Source: Limanda limanda
Lineage: Eukaryota > Chordata > Actinopteri > Pleuronectiformes > Pleuronectidae
Assembly (NCBI RefSeq): GCF_963576545.1
Contig: NC_083646.1
Location: 15,911,961 to 15,975,960, forward strand
Reading direction: 5' to 3'
DNA: 64,000 nucleotides
In this document: one piece after another, positions 13,767-26,325 of the stretch
How positions within the stretch are numbered: position 1 is the first letter of the stretch
How the letters are laid out: each line of letters opens with the position of its first letter
Made by a program: the position numbers and the translations under genes
Notes under the pieces: model-generated
Seen by the model: the letters and a program-made list of their open reading frames with translations, nothing else
Databases searched by the model: none
Told to the model about the DNA's origin: nothing

Positions 13767-14090
13767 TGTTGAGTCGGATTTTGAGCTGGACACCATTGTT
13801 TCTTATACTCTAAACATGTTGCACTTTGTTTAATATGCACACCTAACTTTTTTATTTTGATAAGGGGTTAAATAGATACTTTGATATCTTTTTGAGTTGC
13901 ACTGCTGACTTAACTTATAAGCCCTCTTTTTTATTTATTTTTATCACGTTGGAGTTGCTAGTTTAAACCTACAGTTTTGCACTTAATATTTGAGCCTTTG
14001 TTTACATTTTGTTTTGTGCTGCATTATATGGTGACATACAGTTTTTTTTTATCAAAATAAAATTAACCGAATTGAAATGGTCAATTAGAT

Positions 14091-14189
14091 TTTTTTGGAG
14101 GAAAATTAATCGTTTAGATTAATCGACTAATCGATAAAATAGTCGTCAGATTAATCGATAGAAAAATAGTCGTTAGTGGCAGCCCTACT
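14091..14189 (-). mobile_element. ATTAATCGATTA-rich terminal segment of another hAT-like family
   Basis: On the minus strand this reads TAGGGCTGCCACTAACGAC, followed by repeated CGATTAATC and CGATTAGTCG motifs. That is the look of a very common fish repeat whose copies end in TAGGGCTGCNACTAACGA. Only one end is recognisable. A possible partner, TAGGGCTGC at 13727-13735, is too short to prove a complete nested insertion. Confidence 0.45.
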
Positions 14190-14544
14190 TAATATTAAAA
14201 AAAATTCAAGTTTGCTGTGAACATAGCAGTCAGGCCTCTTATTTCAGAAACAATGAACCGTAACAGTTTGGTTACCAATAAAAGGTAAGCCTACTACTTC
14301 TTTGCTTTCAGCTAGCTACTCAAACAGACAAGCAACAAAATAACAAACAAACAAAATACACAGGCAAGTGTCGGCCTACTTTGAAATAAATTAAACACAG
14401 AACTTTGTAGGGCTATTTGAGTCCTCCTCATATTTGTGGAAAATGTATGAAATAAGAAGTACCCTATTTTTAAATAAATAAAACCAAATAGCTGCAGCCT
14501 AATCGTGTAACGGACTAGGTTTATGTTTATGTTTGGTTTTGACT

Positions 14545-14670
14545 TATGTTCAGTAAAACACTGTGTTGAAGGAGCGTTCTGATGTCTGAGGGTCAGTGAA
14601 GGGGACGTATGTTCAGTAAAACACTGGGTTGAAGGAGCGTTCTGATGTCCGAGGGTCAGTGAAGGGGTCT
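14545..14670. repeat. 63-bp tandem duplication
   Basis: Two head-to-tail copies beginning TATGTTCAGTAAAACACTG at 14545 and 14608, differing at only a few positions. Both carry GTTGAAGGAGCGTTCTGATG. They lie inside the transposon at 13694-14875. Confidence 0.9.
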
Positions 14671-14875
14671 GGGTGGGACATGTGACTGTTTGGACCAATA
14701 GGATGGTTGCTTGGGGATCGGGGCTCAATGAGGAAGTGAAGTGTTGTTGATGTGCGCGAGTGACGGATTTTTTTTTTTTTTTTAAATAAAAAAAACAAGC
14801 GACGCTTAGCCTGGCGGGGGGGGGGAGAAAAGCCTGGCGGCCCGCCAGGCCTATACAGCACTGGGGGAAACCCTG

Positions 14876-17800
14876 GAGGAGATGATGTTTATCACCCTTG
14901 TCCAATTGAGTGGTGGTTTGTATGCAAGATTTACACAATAACAACCAAATTATCCGCAAAACTTGTTTATGTTTGGTGAAGATGTGGAAAAGGGGACAGA
15001 TCACTTTCTTTAATATTGTGATTAGTTTTTATATTTTCACCATCATTTCTCAGGGGATAATTCATGGATATTGATGATATGAATCAGGCACTTTTAGGTA
15101 ACTGATGTCTATAAGTGTGTGAAATGTGTTGCAGCTCGATTGAATTTTAGGCAACTGTTGGGCCATGGTGGAGGTATGTGCTCTACTGAGGGCCATTCCA
15201 GTTAGTTGATTTGTTTAGCAGGGAGAGCGCACGTAAATACACATTGCTGTAAATGCACCAAGTCGCCAGAGGCTTCTTTCTATTTGTATTCTCTGGACAG
15301 ATGTTATAAAGTCATACTAAAATGGAAATTGACATAAGAAGGTCATTCATCATTTCAAAGTATCTAGAACAATAATAAAAGAACATTTGATGTAAATTTG
15401 AATAGAAACATCATTCAGAACTGATTAATATTACATTGAAAAGTATAATATAAAACACATGCAATACAGAGACCCGTTATACTAGACGTAACAAACAAAT
15501 GAGGGATAATAATGTAGATATGTGCAGTAAAGACAGTATGTACTGCTAGACACTGACTGAAACATACAGAAGCCCCGACATAAAAAACTTGCAAAGTATA
15601 TAAAACATAGAAGCTTTGGTCTGACATTGCAAACCCACATTAGGAGTCAGTAATGTGTCTGACACTTGGCTTTTGTGTGAAGTACTTCCTCCTATTGAAG
15701 GCACAAATGTAAAGCGATCAAGCTTCCCGGGTGGAAAAGCACTTTAAAGACCTGTTGAATAAAACTGGTATTGTTCCCAAAGAGCTGTTGCTCAATCACG
15801 TCTTTGTTGCCGCTGTACTGCTATGTGCATGTTGTACATCTATAGGCTACTGCCCCAGTTACTGTGCAGTTCCACATGTTTTTTTGACGGTAAAATTCTC
15901 TTCTCTGTTCACACTCTACTGAAGGTCCATATATGGTAGAGTGGATACAGGACATCAACACATGCTTTGCTATGGAGAATAACAGATGTCTCTGTAAACA
16001 GGAGGAAACAACAATGAGAATTGAATCTGCCGAGATCTTAGATGAAAAAGAACGGCCACATGGTCCTCACTCACTTTTATCAAGGACAAACAAACCCCCA
16101 GCGATAACTAAAACCTTTTTTTCATATTTTCCTCCATCTTGAATTAAAAATAATTATTTAGTTTTATGAATGGTATTGTAATTCATTCTTAATGCTGCAT
16201 ATCCACTGTCCTGAAACTAGGTTTGTATTTGGGGTGGACCCAGCAACATGACAGGAATGAAGATATTTACAGAGACGGAGAAGCATTTTTTAACAGCAAA
16301 CCTGAGGAGCGTAAATGACGTGTTAAGATTGATTTCAAAACGATTTTTTTTAAAGTGGTGTAAACAAAATCCATAAAGATCTGAGCTGAGCAGCTGGAAG
16401 AATTAAAAAATGTCTCGACCACTAGAAAATGAAGGCTCCACTTGACTTGAGAGGAAAAGGGTGACAGAGCTGCTGTCGGCAGTTTGCAACAGGTCATCTC
16501 TCACTTTGATCAGCAGTGCGGTAGTACAATGGTCTGGAGCCACCTTGGATGGATGCTGGATTATTGAAATCATAATTGGCAAACTGATGCACATGTCTCT
16601 CTCTTTTCATTCTTTCTCCCTCCCTCCTTCTCTCGCTTGGTTCTGTCTCTCCTCCCCCTCTCTAAAGTGAGACACCAGCGGATGGCTTCCTATCCATCGC
16701 CGAGTGCTTCACATAAAAAGCCGGCTGTGGTGGAGAGCAGTCTGTATTGAGCTCTCAGCTCTTTCAATTGCTGCGTTATAATAGCTTTCACAAACATCAT
16801 CAGAAACCCTCTGCTGGCAATAATGGACCTCTATTCAATTGCTGCCTCACACTTATCCCACCAAGTGACATCGCCCAGTCTTTTGGACTTCCTAGATAAT
16901 CGTATCTCTCCTGCCCATGCAATCGTTTTATTTCTACAACACACACAGCGCATGATCAGTAAACACATAATTTACAGGCGGGATGCAGGAGGAACAGGAG
17001 TGCAGTAATTAAAGATGTTTGCACACAATTAAACACGCACACAGAGCGCACACAATACACAATTCAGTATATTTGTGATTGTAATGAACCACTGGTAGAA
17101 ATAGGAGTCTTTTAGGTAAAGTTGTTATAAGAGAGTGATTTACTACCTTCTGACTGAAGCAGAAACAAAGGTTAAGATTTCAAAAAGACCGCTCACTATT
17201 TATCCCTCTGTAGTTATTACTAAAATGAAGTAAAATATTGATGCAAAACAATTTCAAACCTGAAGTTAAAATTCAGGGTGTCACAGTGAGACCTCCCACT
17301 TGAGACAAAGATCCTGTCTCACAGTATTTAACTGATTTATCTTTTTTTCTTTTTGTTCCTTACCTGAGGAAACAATTTTAACTGTCAGTGAATTGTTTGG
17401 CAATAATGTGGTTAAAAATAAATAAATTTGCAGTTAAAAGGTGATATTAATAATTGTTCTTGTAGTATTCAATGGTCAAAAAGGACAAAAAGATGATCTT
17501 TTGAAGACATATGTATGAAGAGCATCGGACCTGCCTAGTAACACAGTTGTAGGAAAGCTAAATTTTTTTTATTATAAGAGGTTATTAGAGGATTTTTTTT
17601 TAAATAACAGAGGTCCAGTGTTTTTTAATTATTTAGTATTGATTTAAAAACTTAAACTTTACAGCTGACTATAAAGGTTTGGTGTCCTCTAAAGATGTTT
17701 CTGAGCGAAAACTCTGACTCACCCTCACTTCCTGTGCGGCACAACCCTGCACTCGTATAATCTTCCTGAAGAAGTGGAATTAGGGAGGAAGAAGTAAAAA

Positions 17801-18559
17801 CAACAACAAAGCAGGATCTCAAAGGTTTTTTCTTATTCACAAACACGCTCCTCTTTCTTCTTTCAGAAATGTTCTCCTCCAGTGTTTACTTTGTTAAATT
17901 GTACGTTGTGTGTGTTCTTTCAGTCCTCATTTCAGCTTTGTGATTAGCCGCTCTTGATGACATGGAGTAGGAACGAGAGAAAGACAGACAAAGAGCAAAC
18001 AGATGGCTGGGTAAAGCAATTTCGCTGTACAGACCAAAAAACACAATGGAAAACAATGTAATTGTGGCCATTACGTTACACTGCACAACTCCAGGTTTGT
18101 CCCTCCGATTTTACTGATGCTGGAGGGAAAAGCGTTTTTTGAAAACCACGTAATGTGTTTGTTCATTTGGACTCAATAAACCCTTTTTTCGAAACAAAAA
18201 GCACACACTTACAATGACGGCATTCCCACTTTGTTTAGCTTCAGTTTCATTACACATTAACCAAAAATAGATGAATGTGCTCTTTTTTAGCCAAATAGGA
18301 ATAGTCTCTGTTCTGCCACTGCTTCATCTGTTATACTGCATGTTTTGTGTGTGGGTTATTGCTATTCATCAACTGTGTCCCTGCTGGCTTCTTCTCTTTT
18401 TTTGAGAAATTCCATCATCCCTTTATCCTGGTACCAGCCTGAATGGTTGAAATGAAAATAGATAAATCGTGTGGCTGCCTAGCTGGACCTCTATCTGTCT
18501 CTGGGTCTTCACATTGGTGTCGGTCTCAAGCATACACTATATACAAATATTCGCAGAGT
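14876..18559. other. Anonymous non-coding sequence
   Basis: No supported exon, RNA gene or mobile element. Poly-T and poly-A runs occur near 17560-17600. Frames of up to about 99 codons show no domain. Confidence 0.5.
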
Positions 18560-19095
18560 CCGGGAGCGGAAAGTGAAGCCAAAGTGCAAGTGCTTGAACC
18601 CTGTATTCTCTCAAATGTCCAGCAGAGGTTTCAAAGTTTAAGAGCCGAGGTATATGAGAAAACAACCTTTTTCTCCCTCTATAGACTTTATAACATGAGT
18701 GAAGACTCTCATACAAATCGTCTTTATAGTCTCAATCGCTAGTTTAAAATCTTTTCGATACACAATGATGTTTATTTAGTAAATTATGGTTTCATTCATA
18801 GTAAAATCTAGCATAGTATGCATTGGGGCAAGAGCACTGTGTGATCGAGAGCTTCTACCGTCCAATGGGTGCTGGATTGAAGGTGTTGGTGGGCGTGCTC
18901 TTGAGCTCATAGTCAGGCCCCCCCCCACACACACACACACTTCCAAATTTGGATATTTCTGGTGTCAAAAAATGAAATGGCGCTGGCCAAAATGCCCCAC
19001 TCAAGGCTTGAAAATGGCAGTTCACAAGCCCATGTGTTATGTAATGCTGTCGTGCCACTTGGTCACTCTGGCCCTCGGCTTCCATTTCATTTGAA
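18560..19095 (+). repeat. Degraded teleost interspersed repeat
   Basis: The segment includes AAAGTGAAGCCAAAGTGCAA, TGCTTGAACCCTGTATTCTC, GTCTCAATCGCTAGTTT and AATGGCGCTGGCCAAAATGC, in the order that I recall for a repeat abundant in many teleost genomes. Its family name and class are unknown to me. A C-run with a CA run at 18920-18941 interrupts it. There is no coding capacity. The recognition is from memory and would need a repeat-library search to confirm. Confidence 0.5.
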
Positions 19096-21620
19096 TAGTG
19101 GTTGTTGTCGCATGACTGTCTTCATTCCTCTTTGATGTTAGCATCGTCTTCTTCGGGTGCTTTGCCAAGGCTATGAAGCTGACTTGTTTTTTTTACATAT
19201 CTCTTTGCTGCTCTGCTCCAAAGATTGGTATATCAATGTTCTAAGAAACATCTCATGTTCACCACCTGACCATCATCAGGATACAGACCTAGCCAGGGAA
19301 CCACTCACAATATTTGTCTTATTTGCGAATAACACTGTTATTACGGTTGCAGTTTGTCAGCTAGTGATAATAACGAATCTCTTGGTGTTGTAAATCTGCC
19401 ACACTTTACCCATAACACATTCTGTGCAGAAACTAACAGATAAAAACAGATATCTGTGGGTGTTTCAGACAGATGGCATGCTCCGTGAAGATCAAAACAA
19501 ATGTCCCATTATCCCTCACAGTGAAGTTAGGATGCTACAAAGAGCCAAATCAGTCATTGCCAAACAGATTGAGAACAGATGAGAATTTGCGTAGATTGGA
19601 AAGGTGTTGCAGAGGGAGGCTGAATAAGGACCTCTCAACTGATAAAAGAGTAAAAATAAGTATTTATCCTCACAGTTTAGCAGGTCAATCCACTGGCGAA
19701 AGGAAAGAATATGTCATTTCAACAATTGTGGCCAGGAAAATGCAGATAGAGAAAAATCAACCCTTTATAAAAACCATGGCTGAGCTCAGGGTCCGTTTAT
19801 AAAATCATTCTTTTAGGCACAGAAACAACATTTACAGCATATTTTATTTAGAGTCTGAAAAACAACTTCGTAATCTCTCCAGTGACAACCTGAGTTCTCA
19901 TATATGAGTTCACGGCTTTGTTCTCTCGGGTTCCTTTGCTTTCAAACAGTTATTGATTTTGACAAATATTGACTGAACTGAATGAAATAACAGAAAAGTA
20001 ATTTTATGTAATTAAAGTTCCTCATCGAACCGCCGCTCCTGATGCATACTAACAAATACTCTGTCGAGGAAAATGCACAGAAGCTTGTAGAAATAATTTT
20101 TTCATCCTTCACACAGTTACTTATTTTCAGTCACTTTAACCGTCTTGTGTTTAAGAGTCACTGGAAGGAAACTGTTGGAATATTCTGACAACTTCCTGGA
20201 AGAAAACAGGCCGGCAGGCTACTACTGCTGCAGTGGCCCTCTTGCTGTAGCGTGCCACCTTTGAATTGAAACGCTTGTCAGAGAACCTAAAGGAAGTAAT
20301 GGTCTGCCGAGTCTCACATTCAACTGTAGTGTGACATAACTGTTTCCCCAGGGATTATAACATATATTCAGGGGTAATAGTATGTTTGATAAATAAAAAA
20401 ATTCATCCGCCTTTGTTTTTGATCAGGCAGAGGTTTTTGTTACACAACAACAACACACAAAGAAGAATTATTACACTTTTTGGCAAATAGGCACTGGTTC
20501 ATTTGAAAATATTATATGCAGCAATTCTTTCTTAAAATGTCTAAAAACAACTGTTGACCTATGTTATATATTGTATTGATGTGTGTTCTTAATTTATCCC
20601 AAATTTTATTCAAGATAATTGGATATTTTGTTTTGGTCACCTTGTGTCATATCCACTCAACCCGTTACTGCTGTAATTTCCAGGGTAATGTATGAAGAAG
20701 GGAAAACACATTGATAGCCCATAAGCCAGGAAGCTGTTATTTCCTTCCACTGCTTGTTTTGGTAACTGTACTAGAAAATCATTATTTAATGCCATTTGCT
20801 GCTTCATCCGTCGGTCAGGCCAGGCAGATTTTCATCAGTAAAGGTGGTGAGGACTAACATTAACCCTAACACAAGTCCCATGATTTCATGCTGCTTCACA
20901 TCGTCATCTAACTGGTTCTTTCGTTTTGATTGTGAGACGCATAGCAGCCAATTGGTATTTATTTTCTGTTTGGAGTGCTATGCACCACAAGCCCTATTTT
21001 CTTCATCCAGTTTGCACTTTTGACTCCAGAGCAACTTATGCATTGCGGCTCAAACTAGGGCTTTTGTTATATATTATACATTTAACTTTGAAAATATTTT
21101 CCTCTATGTTGGTGTAAGCATTTTTGCTTATGTACACATTTCATAAGATTTTTTTTATAGATGATGAACAGAATTGGCAAAATGACATGAATAGGAGTTT
21201 TAATTTATTCGTGTTGCTGGTTGTGCCTCTCTCACGTTGTCGCTCATAGCGAGACGAGAAAGGAAACAATTTTCGTGGCTTTAAAGATTCACGCCGTGCC
21301 ATTCTTGTCTTTTGTACGTTCATCTGTCGGTTCTACTTGGCATGTCGGTGTGGTTGAATCCACCGTACAACTGAGCAGTCATGCACTGAATCCTTAAATT
21401 TGACATGTTCCACCTTGTTGGAGCTTCACCTCCTTTCCACTGACACAGCCTCTATTTCTGGTTGTGAGTCAGTAAGATTGACACATTTCTTTGAGGTGCT
21501 TTGAACCTTCTCAGATGCATTCACATGCATGCATCAGAAATACTTATATACGTATCTGTTTTTGTAACTGTGCATCGGTACTATTACTGAAACTCTATCA
21601 TTTTTTTTTTATCTCATATT
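19096..21620. other. Anonymous non-coding sequence
   Basis: No supported gene or clear mobile element. The 109-codon plus frame at 19473-19802 is rich in Arg and Lys but shows no recognisable domain, and no splice context supports it. Confidence 0.5.
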
Positions 21621-21960
21621 AAAATCATACTTCACCCAAACACTATCTTTGGAGTATGAATAGCTTACCCCCTGTAGACTTCAAAGGGCAGCAAAAAGCT
21701 TTAAAAAGTTCATGATTTGCTCCCTCATGAAGAATTGAGACTGTAGTCGGTTTAGAGTCACAGCCGTTCCAATTTATTCAAATGGGGACCATAGTTTTCA
21801 TTTTGAAAACAAACCATCCATAAAACTCAGTTCTCTCCTGCAGCATAATCCACTGCCAATTTTATGTCAAAATATGACTAAACACACTGCTTCATAATCC
21901 TTATGCATAACACTGCCGAGCGTATAAGTTTTCATATGCATTTCTCTCAACTCAGCAAAT
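21621..21960 (+). repeat. Possible degraded interspersed repeat
   Basis: The segment begins with ACTTCACCCAAACACTATC and then TATGAATAGCTTACCCCCTG. This resembles a diverged form of a fish repeat that starts 'agttcacccaaaaatgaaaat... tactcaccc'. The match is weak and the right boundary is uncertain. Confidence 0.3.
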
Positions 21961-23674
21961 TGGCAACTACTCAATTTGCGCTCTTTTATTGGCCTTCCTG
22001 ACCCTGTGCTTCAGGTAAACAAGAATAGCCGACTTTAAGCAAAATCAAAGTGATAGCTCTTTAATTCTCTAAGTAAAAATCAGTTGCCTTGACTTAACTG
22101 TTTGAGCGACATGCCTGGCAGCCAATCAGGAAATGTCAGCATGAATGCAGACAAACAGTAACCTGAGGGTGGGCCTGTCAGGCGTTTATTTTACTTAAGT
22201 GTAAACCTTTGAAGTGCCTAATCGTGCACGCAAAAGCAGGGGGAAAGAGCATGTTCGGTCCCCCCTCTGTGATGTATCCTGCCTCTGCAAATGCCAAAAG
22301 GACCAACCAGATGCTGAAACATCTGTGAGTTTAATGCATTCACTGGAAACTCCATATGGGGATCTTCCCTAGGTGGTGTGGGTAAGAAATAATTAATCCT
22401 TTTATTATTCATCATTTTCACAGAGCTTCCTCTCATATGGTAGCGAAATCAAACACTGCTCTTGTTGTCACATATGGTGCTATGCACGTATGGTGGGTGA
22501 CCATACATGCCAGTAGTTGACATGATTTTATCAAATGCACAGTATTTTCTACAGTTTCATATTGATTTACTGAATAACCTCCGGGCTCTATGTAAATCAT
22601 GGTGTCCATTATTAGTTGTGACATACAGCCTTGTGGAATACATCCCAGTTCTAAACAAGAACAAATAGGGCTAAAAACAGTTAGGGTTAGATATCTGGGT
22701 GTCATCTTAACTTTTGCAAAGATACACTCGATACAGCTTGATAGAGACAGTCCACTGAAATTAAATCTTTTACAATTTGATGTGTTGAGAGCAATTCAAG
22801 TCAGTTCCCCACAGTGTGTAATATGTTAATCTCATCAGCAGTGGCAGAATGCATCATCTGGCTGAATCTCATCTCAGTCAGACCTTATGGGCTTGAAAGA
22901 CTCGAGCACCTGAGACATCATGTCCAACGGAATCACAAACATCGTCTGATTAATGCTCCCCCTTGATATCATTGTGTGAAAAACAAATACATTTCATGCA
23001 CTAGGGCAAAAAAAGCCAAGAGACTTATCAAGTGCAAAAAAGAAACCAACTAAATCTACATTAGAACACAGGCCCTAAATAGAATTTCATATTTGTCCCC
23101 CATGAAATATTTTCTGGATTAGATAATTTATATGGGACTTCATACTAGTTATATTGCTAACTAAATTCAGGTGATTGTTTGAAAAGGAGTGTTTGTGTAT
23201 GTAAACATGGTTTTATGAATGAAAGTGAACCTGGAACAATTTGTCCACCTCATGTCAGTAACATTAAACCAAATGTGTGTATTTCCTGGCTACCTGTAAT
23301 GCATATTACACTGTTTACATAAGCAAACCTTTTCAGCACCGCGGTAGCCATCAGACAACTATAAACCAAATTGTGAGTCATGAGGTGAGTGAGGTGACTT
23401 GAGGCCTAGGCTATGCTCTTATAACCAGTGATGCAAATTGAACAGACCAGAAAACAGTTCAGGCACTTCATTTTCAGCAAAATTAGACGTTAATAGCATA
23501 ACCACAGAAAGATATATAACAAATAGAGGAAAACAAGAACGTAACTGTTTTTCAGAAGGTTAACACCACAAGGGGGATCAGATCCATTTTCTTGTGAGCT
23601 AGATGCTATTTCATCCCAGGCATGACTAATGTGACTTTCATATGAGGCAAACTGTTTGTGAAGGGGGAGAAGAC
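21961..23674. other. Anonymous non-coding sequence
   Basis: No supported gene or mobile element was seen. There is an AT-rich stretch with short frames on both strands. Confidence 0.5.
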
Positions 23675-25180
23675 CTAGTGTGGTCCATGCAGCTTTAAAC
23701 AGTTCTTCTTAAAGACTTTCAGGTTAGACTTTAGGGATTTGTTACAAACCCTGAGAGACCCTGCATCCACAAAGAGAGAATTACACCTGCTCAGCCTCTT
23801 GGCTGAAGTAAGAGCCAAAGGGAAGGCTGTCTTCAAACCGAGAAACTGCAGGCAGACATGGACTGCAGAACACAAAGGGCCCAGAGGACTATTTGAAGGA
23901 CCCAGGTGATCAGCACCTGTCCATTTCAGACAGCTCCTTCTGTACAACTTCAGAGCCAGGGGATGAGCCCCTGGGGACAGCTCATCACACATATCATGGC
24001 TAGTAGAAAATTGCTGTAAGCTAGCCCCTTAATGTACACTCTGCCCGTACCAGTGTAAAGAAATGCTGGAAGAACGACCGGATCGCAAATGAGGGTTAAG
24101 GCCTCGGGCTCTCGGAACCAAATCCTACCTTGCACCTTGACCAACATATGCTATCTGACCACAGACTACCTCTCAGCAACTCCTAGATATTTGCCACCCA
24201 TGGCCTCTGGGTCCAACATCTTCAACCTCCTGAGGAAGGCTGGCAGGAGTGGCGGTGTTGGAAAGTTGTACAGCTTTGTAGTGTGGGCGACATTAGAGCA
24301 CACTTGGCAATGCGTTTTTTAACTCTATGGCAAAGAGATCCACCTCTGCTCAGATGATGTGAGGGCATATCAACTCTATCACCTGTGGGTTCAAATACCA
24401 CTCTCCTAGCTGATGATTCATCTCCATGTTGAGGAGATTCCCAAGCGGCCATTGGGTAAAATGGCAGTGACCCTAAACAGACCCTGGCTGTAACCCATTT
24501 ATAGGTATAGTCAGACAGTTGCCAAGTTGGCCAAGGGGAACACCTTCAGTGGTAGCGTTTGATCGCCTCCATCACCTTTGGGTCCATGATGCCGCTGTAT
24601 GAAGGAGTAAGTAAGAGTGGGTATGTTTGCAACAGACCCAAGGGCGCAACTTGTGGAGCAGCAGCAATGGGACACAACAAGCTCTGGCACTGTCCCACTG
24701 ACACTGACCTATGTGAAAAGCATTTGGCAACACACTTCATGATGTGGTTCTCGTGTGCGTCAGACACGTCTTCACTGGGACTGAATCCAGAACAAGCCCA
24801 GATGTTTCACTGACCTTGTGGGAACCAGGTGGCTTATGTCCCCTAGTGAATCCAGACGGGCCAACACAGCTGCTGTGTGACTCTAGCTTGGCAAACCAGC
24901 CAGTGGACCAAATAGTTGTATACCCAAATGCCCCCTGGACACACAGGGGCGAGAGCAGCATTCCTGTACTTGTCTTCATGTGAGGAGACAGCAACAGGTA
25001 TTCAAATCCTCCCCTGTCTGTAATATTAAACCGGAGACGGCTGAGGCGGACCACCAGCAGCTGCTGCTACCCATTAGAGCAAAGCCTCAGCGGGAAACAT
25101 CGCTGGCCCCAGGGCAGACCTTACTTCCCAGGGAGTCTGTGTCAATGTCATCTCCCTCATCATAAATATCCACCTTCTCA
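23675..25180 (-). pseudogene. Decayed DIRS-like (tyrosine recombinase) retrotransposon relic
   Basis: Minus-strand translation gives fragments of a DIRS-type polyprotein in the expected order. At 24737-25054 is a 105-codon frame that may derive from the gag region. Near 24300-24355 a short frame reads SEVDLFAIELKNALPSVL, resembling the conserved 'EVDLFA' RNase H segment of DIRS elements. At 23675-23992 a 105-codon frame contains FLGLKTAFPLALTSAKRLS, resembling the 'LKTALLLALTSAKRV' helix of the DIRS tyrosine recombinase. The frames are broken by stops and shifts, and the reverse transcriptase core appears to be missing. No terminal repeats were found. GC content is higher than in the flanks. 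The family call is from recognised motifs and is moderately sure; the boundaries are approximate. Confidence 0.6.
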
Positions 25181-26222
25181 CAGGAGCCATAGCCACCATA
25201 AACTTATGGATTTGTCCAAATTGCCTAAAGCATCAAGAGACACAACAACAGGATGTGGATTGCTATAAGTTGGGTGATACAATGAAGAACCTGACACTGA
25301 GCTGGCTGCACACAACCCCCGGGGCCCTATACACCTTATCACTCCCTGGAAACTCCATGCAGCAACAGAAGCAGTGAGAGGCCTTGTTTGGACAGTTTAT
25401 CATTTTGCTCAGATGTGGGTGGGACTGTACCCAGCTAGCTTCAAATTTTTGGACTATTAATGCTAAACTAAGCTAACCAGCTGCTGATGATAGCAGGTGG
25501 CATGAGAGCGGTACTGATCCTCTTGTCTAAATCTATCTAATAAGACAACAAATAAACAGATAGAAAATAGTGTAAATTTAATGTTATATTTACATTATTG
25601 TCTTTGTAAATCTGGCTGTGCCATTGTTCTACAGGAGCAAACCTTTCATACAGTAAGAGGCTGAAATTATAGGAGGATTTTAACTGTTGCAGATAGAACC
25701 TTACCCTGCAAGTAAACAATGCAGAAGGGTTGGTCTCTTTATGAACGTCTTGCAACTTGCAAATATTTTGTCATCTTTGTAATGAGATCATAACCCTGCA
25801 AAAGGAAAACAATGTTTACCGCTGTAATACTGCTGACTTGCTCTCTCCCCTCCAGGTTGTGCAGAGGTGTATAGACCCAAAGTTGTACAAAAATGGATCG
25901 AACTTTCAATCAATGAGTGGCACTCTGAGAAGTTGACGAGAGAAATATTCCTGCGTACGTCCCTGTTGGTCCTATTGACAAGCTGTGCTGTCAAAGGACA
26001 CATAGTTTATTTAGGTGCACAATGGATTAAAGGAATAAGGTGGGAAGGGTTGATGAGCATGGATTACTGAGTGTGCACGTGGCACCGTGCAGTCGACAAT
26101 GGAAGCAGGAGACAGGGTATTGGCAGGTACATTAAAAGACTGCAAGATAACCAGAGCTCTATGGAGTCAGTCAAATCCAAACGGTGTACAAACAGTATCT
26201 ACATTTTAAAATGAAACGTTAT
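25181..26222. other. Anonymous non-coding sequence
   Basis: The sequence up to about 25400 could be more of the adjacent DIRS-like relic, but no motif supports that. AAACTAAGCTAACCAGCTGC near 25465 resembles a fragment of a common fish 'gctaagctaa' repeat. No gene was found. Confidence 0.4.
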
Positions 26223-26325
26223 TTACATTACATGTCATTTGGCTGACGCTTTTGTTAAAAGCGACTTACAATTAGTACACTCAACATTTATGAGGGGCCA
26301 TTTAGGGGTTCAGTATCTTGCACTC
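26223..26325 (-). mobile_element. SINE or LINE fragment with an L2-type 3' tail
   Basis: The complement of 26223-26272 reads AAGTCGCTTTTAACAAAAGC followed by GTCAGCCAAATGACATGTAA. This is the hallmark 3' tail shared by L2-clade LINEs and the SINEs that use them. The adjacent GGGGTTCAGTATCTTGC resembles the body of the tRNA-SINEs elsewhere in the window. The same tail ends the L2 copy at 30935-31567. Confidence 0.6.

Larger units (their letters stand above)
13694..14875. mobile_element. Non-autonomous DNA transposon with CAGGGTTTCCCCCAG ends
   Basis: The left end CAGGGTTTCCCCCAG (13694-13708) and the right end CTGGGGGAAACCCTG (14861-14875) are perfect 15-bp inverted repeats. The pentamer GAGGA abuts both ends (13689-13693 and 14876-14880) and reads as a short target-site duplication. 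The CAGGG terminus suggests a hAT-like element, but hAT elements make 8-bp duplications, and the flanking 8-mers here do not match. The superfamily is therefore open. Inside are a 20-G run, an ATTAATCG-rich segment ending like another hAT family, a 63-bp tandem duplication, a second G run and a GCCTGGCGG/CCGCCAGGC palindrome at 14832-14850. No transposase frame is visible. The 230-codon minus frame at 14312-15004 runs past the element boundary and has no domain. Confidence 0.72.

Noticed and set aside
14312..15004. 230-codon minus-strand frame
   Set aside because: It crosses the right boundary of a DNA transposon and runs through poly-T and a 63-bp duplication. It has no recognisable protein features.
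24380..24410. B-box-like GGGTTCAAATACCACTC suggesting another tRNA or SINE
   Set aside because: No A-box at the right distance, and the stretch lies within the DIRS-like coding relic.
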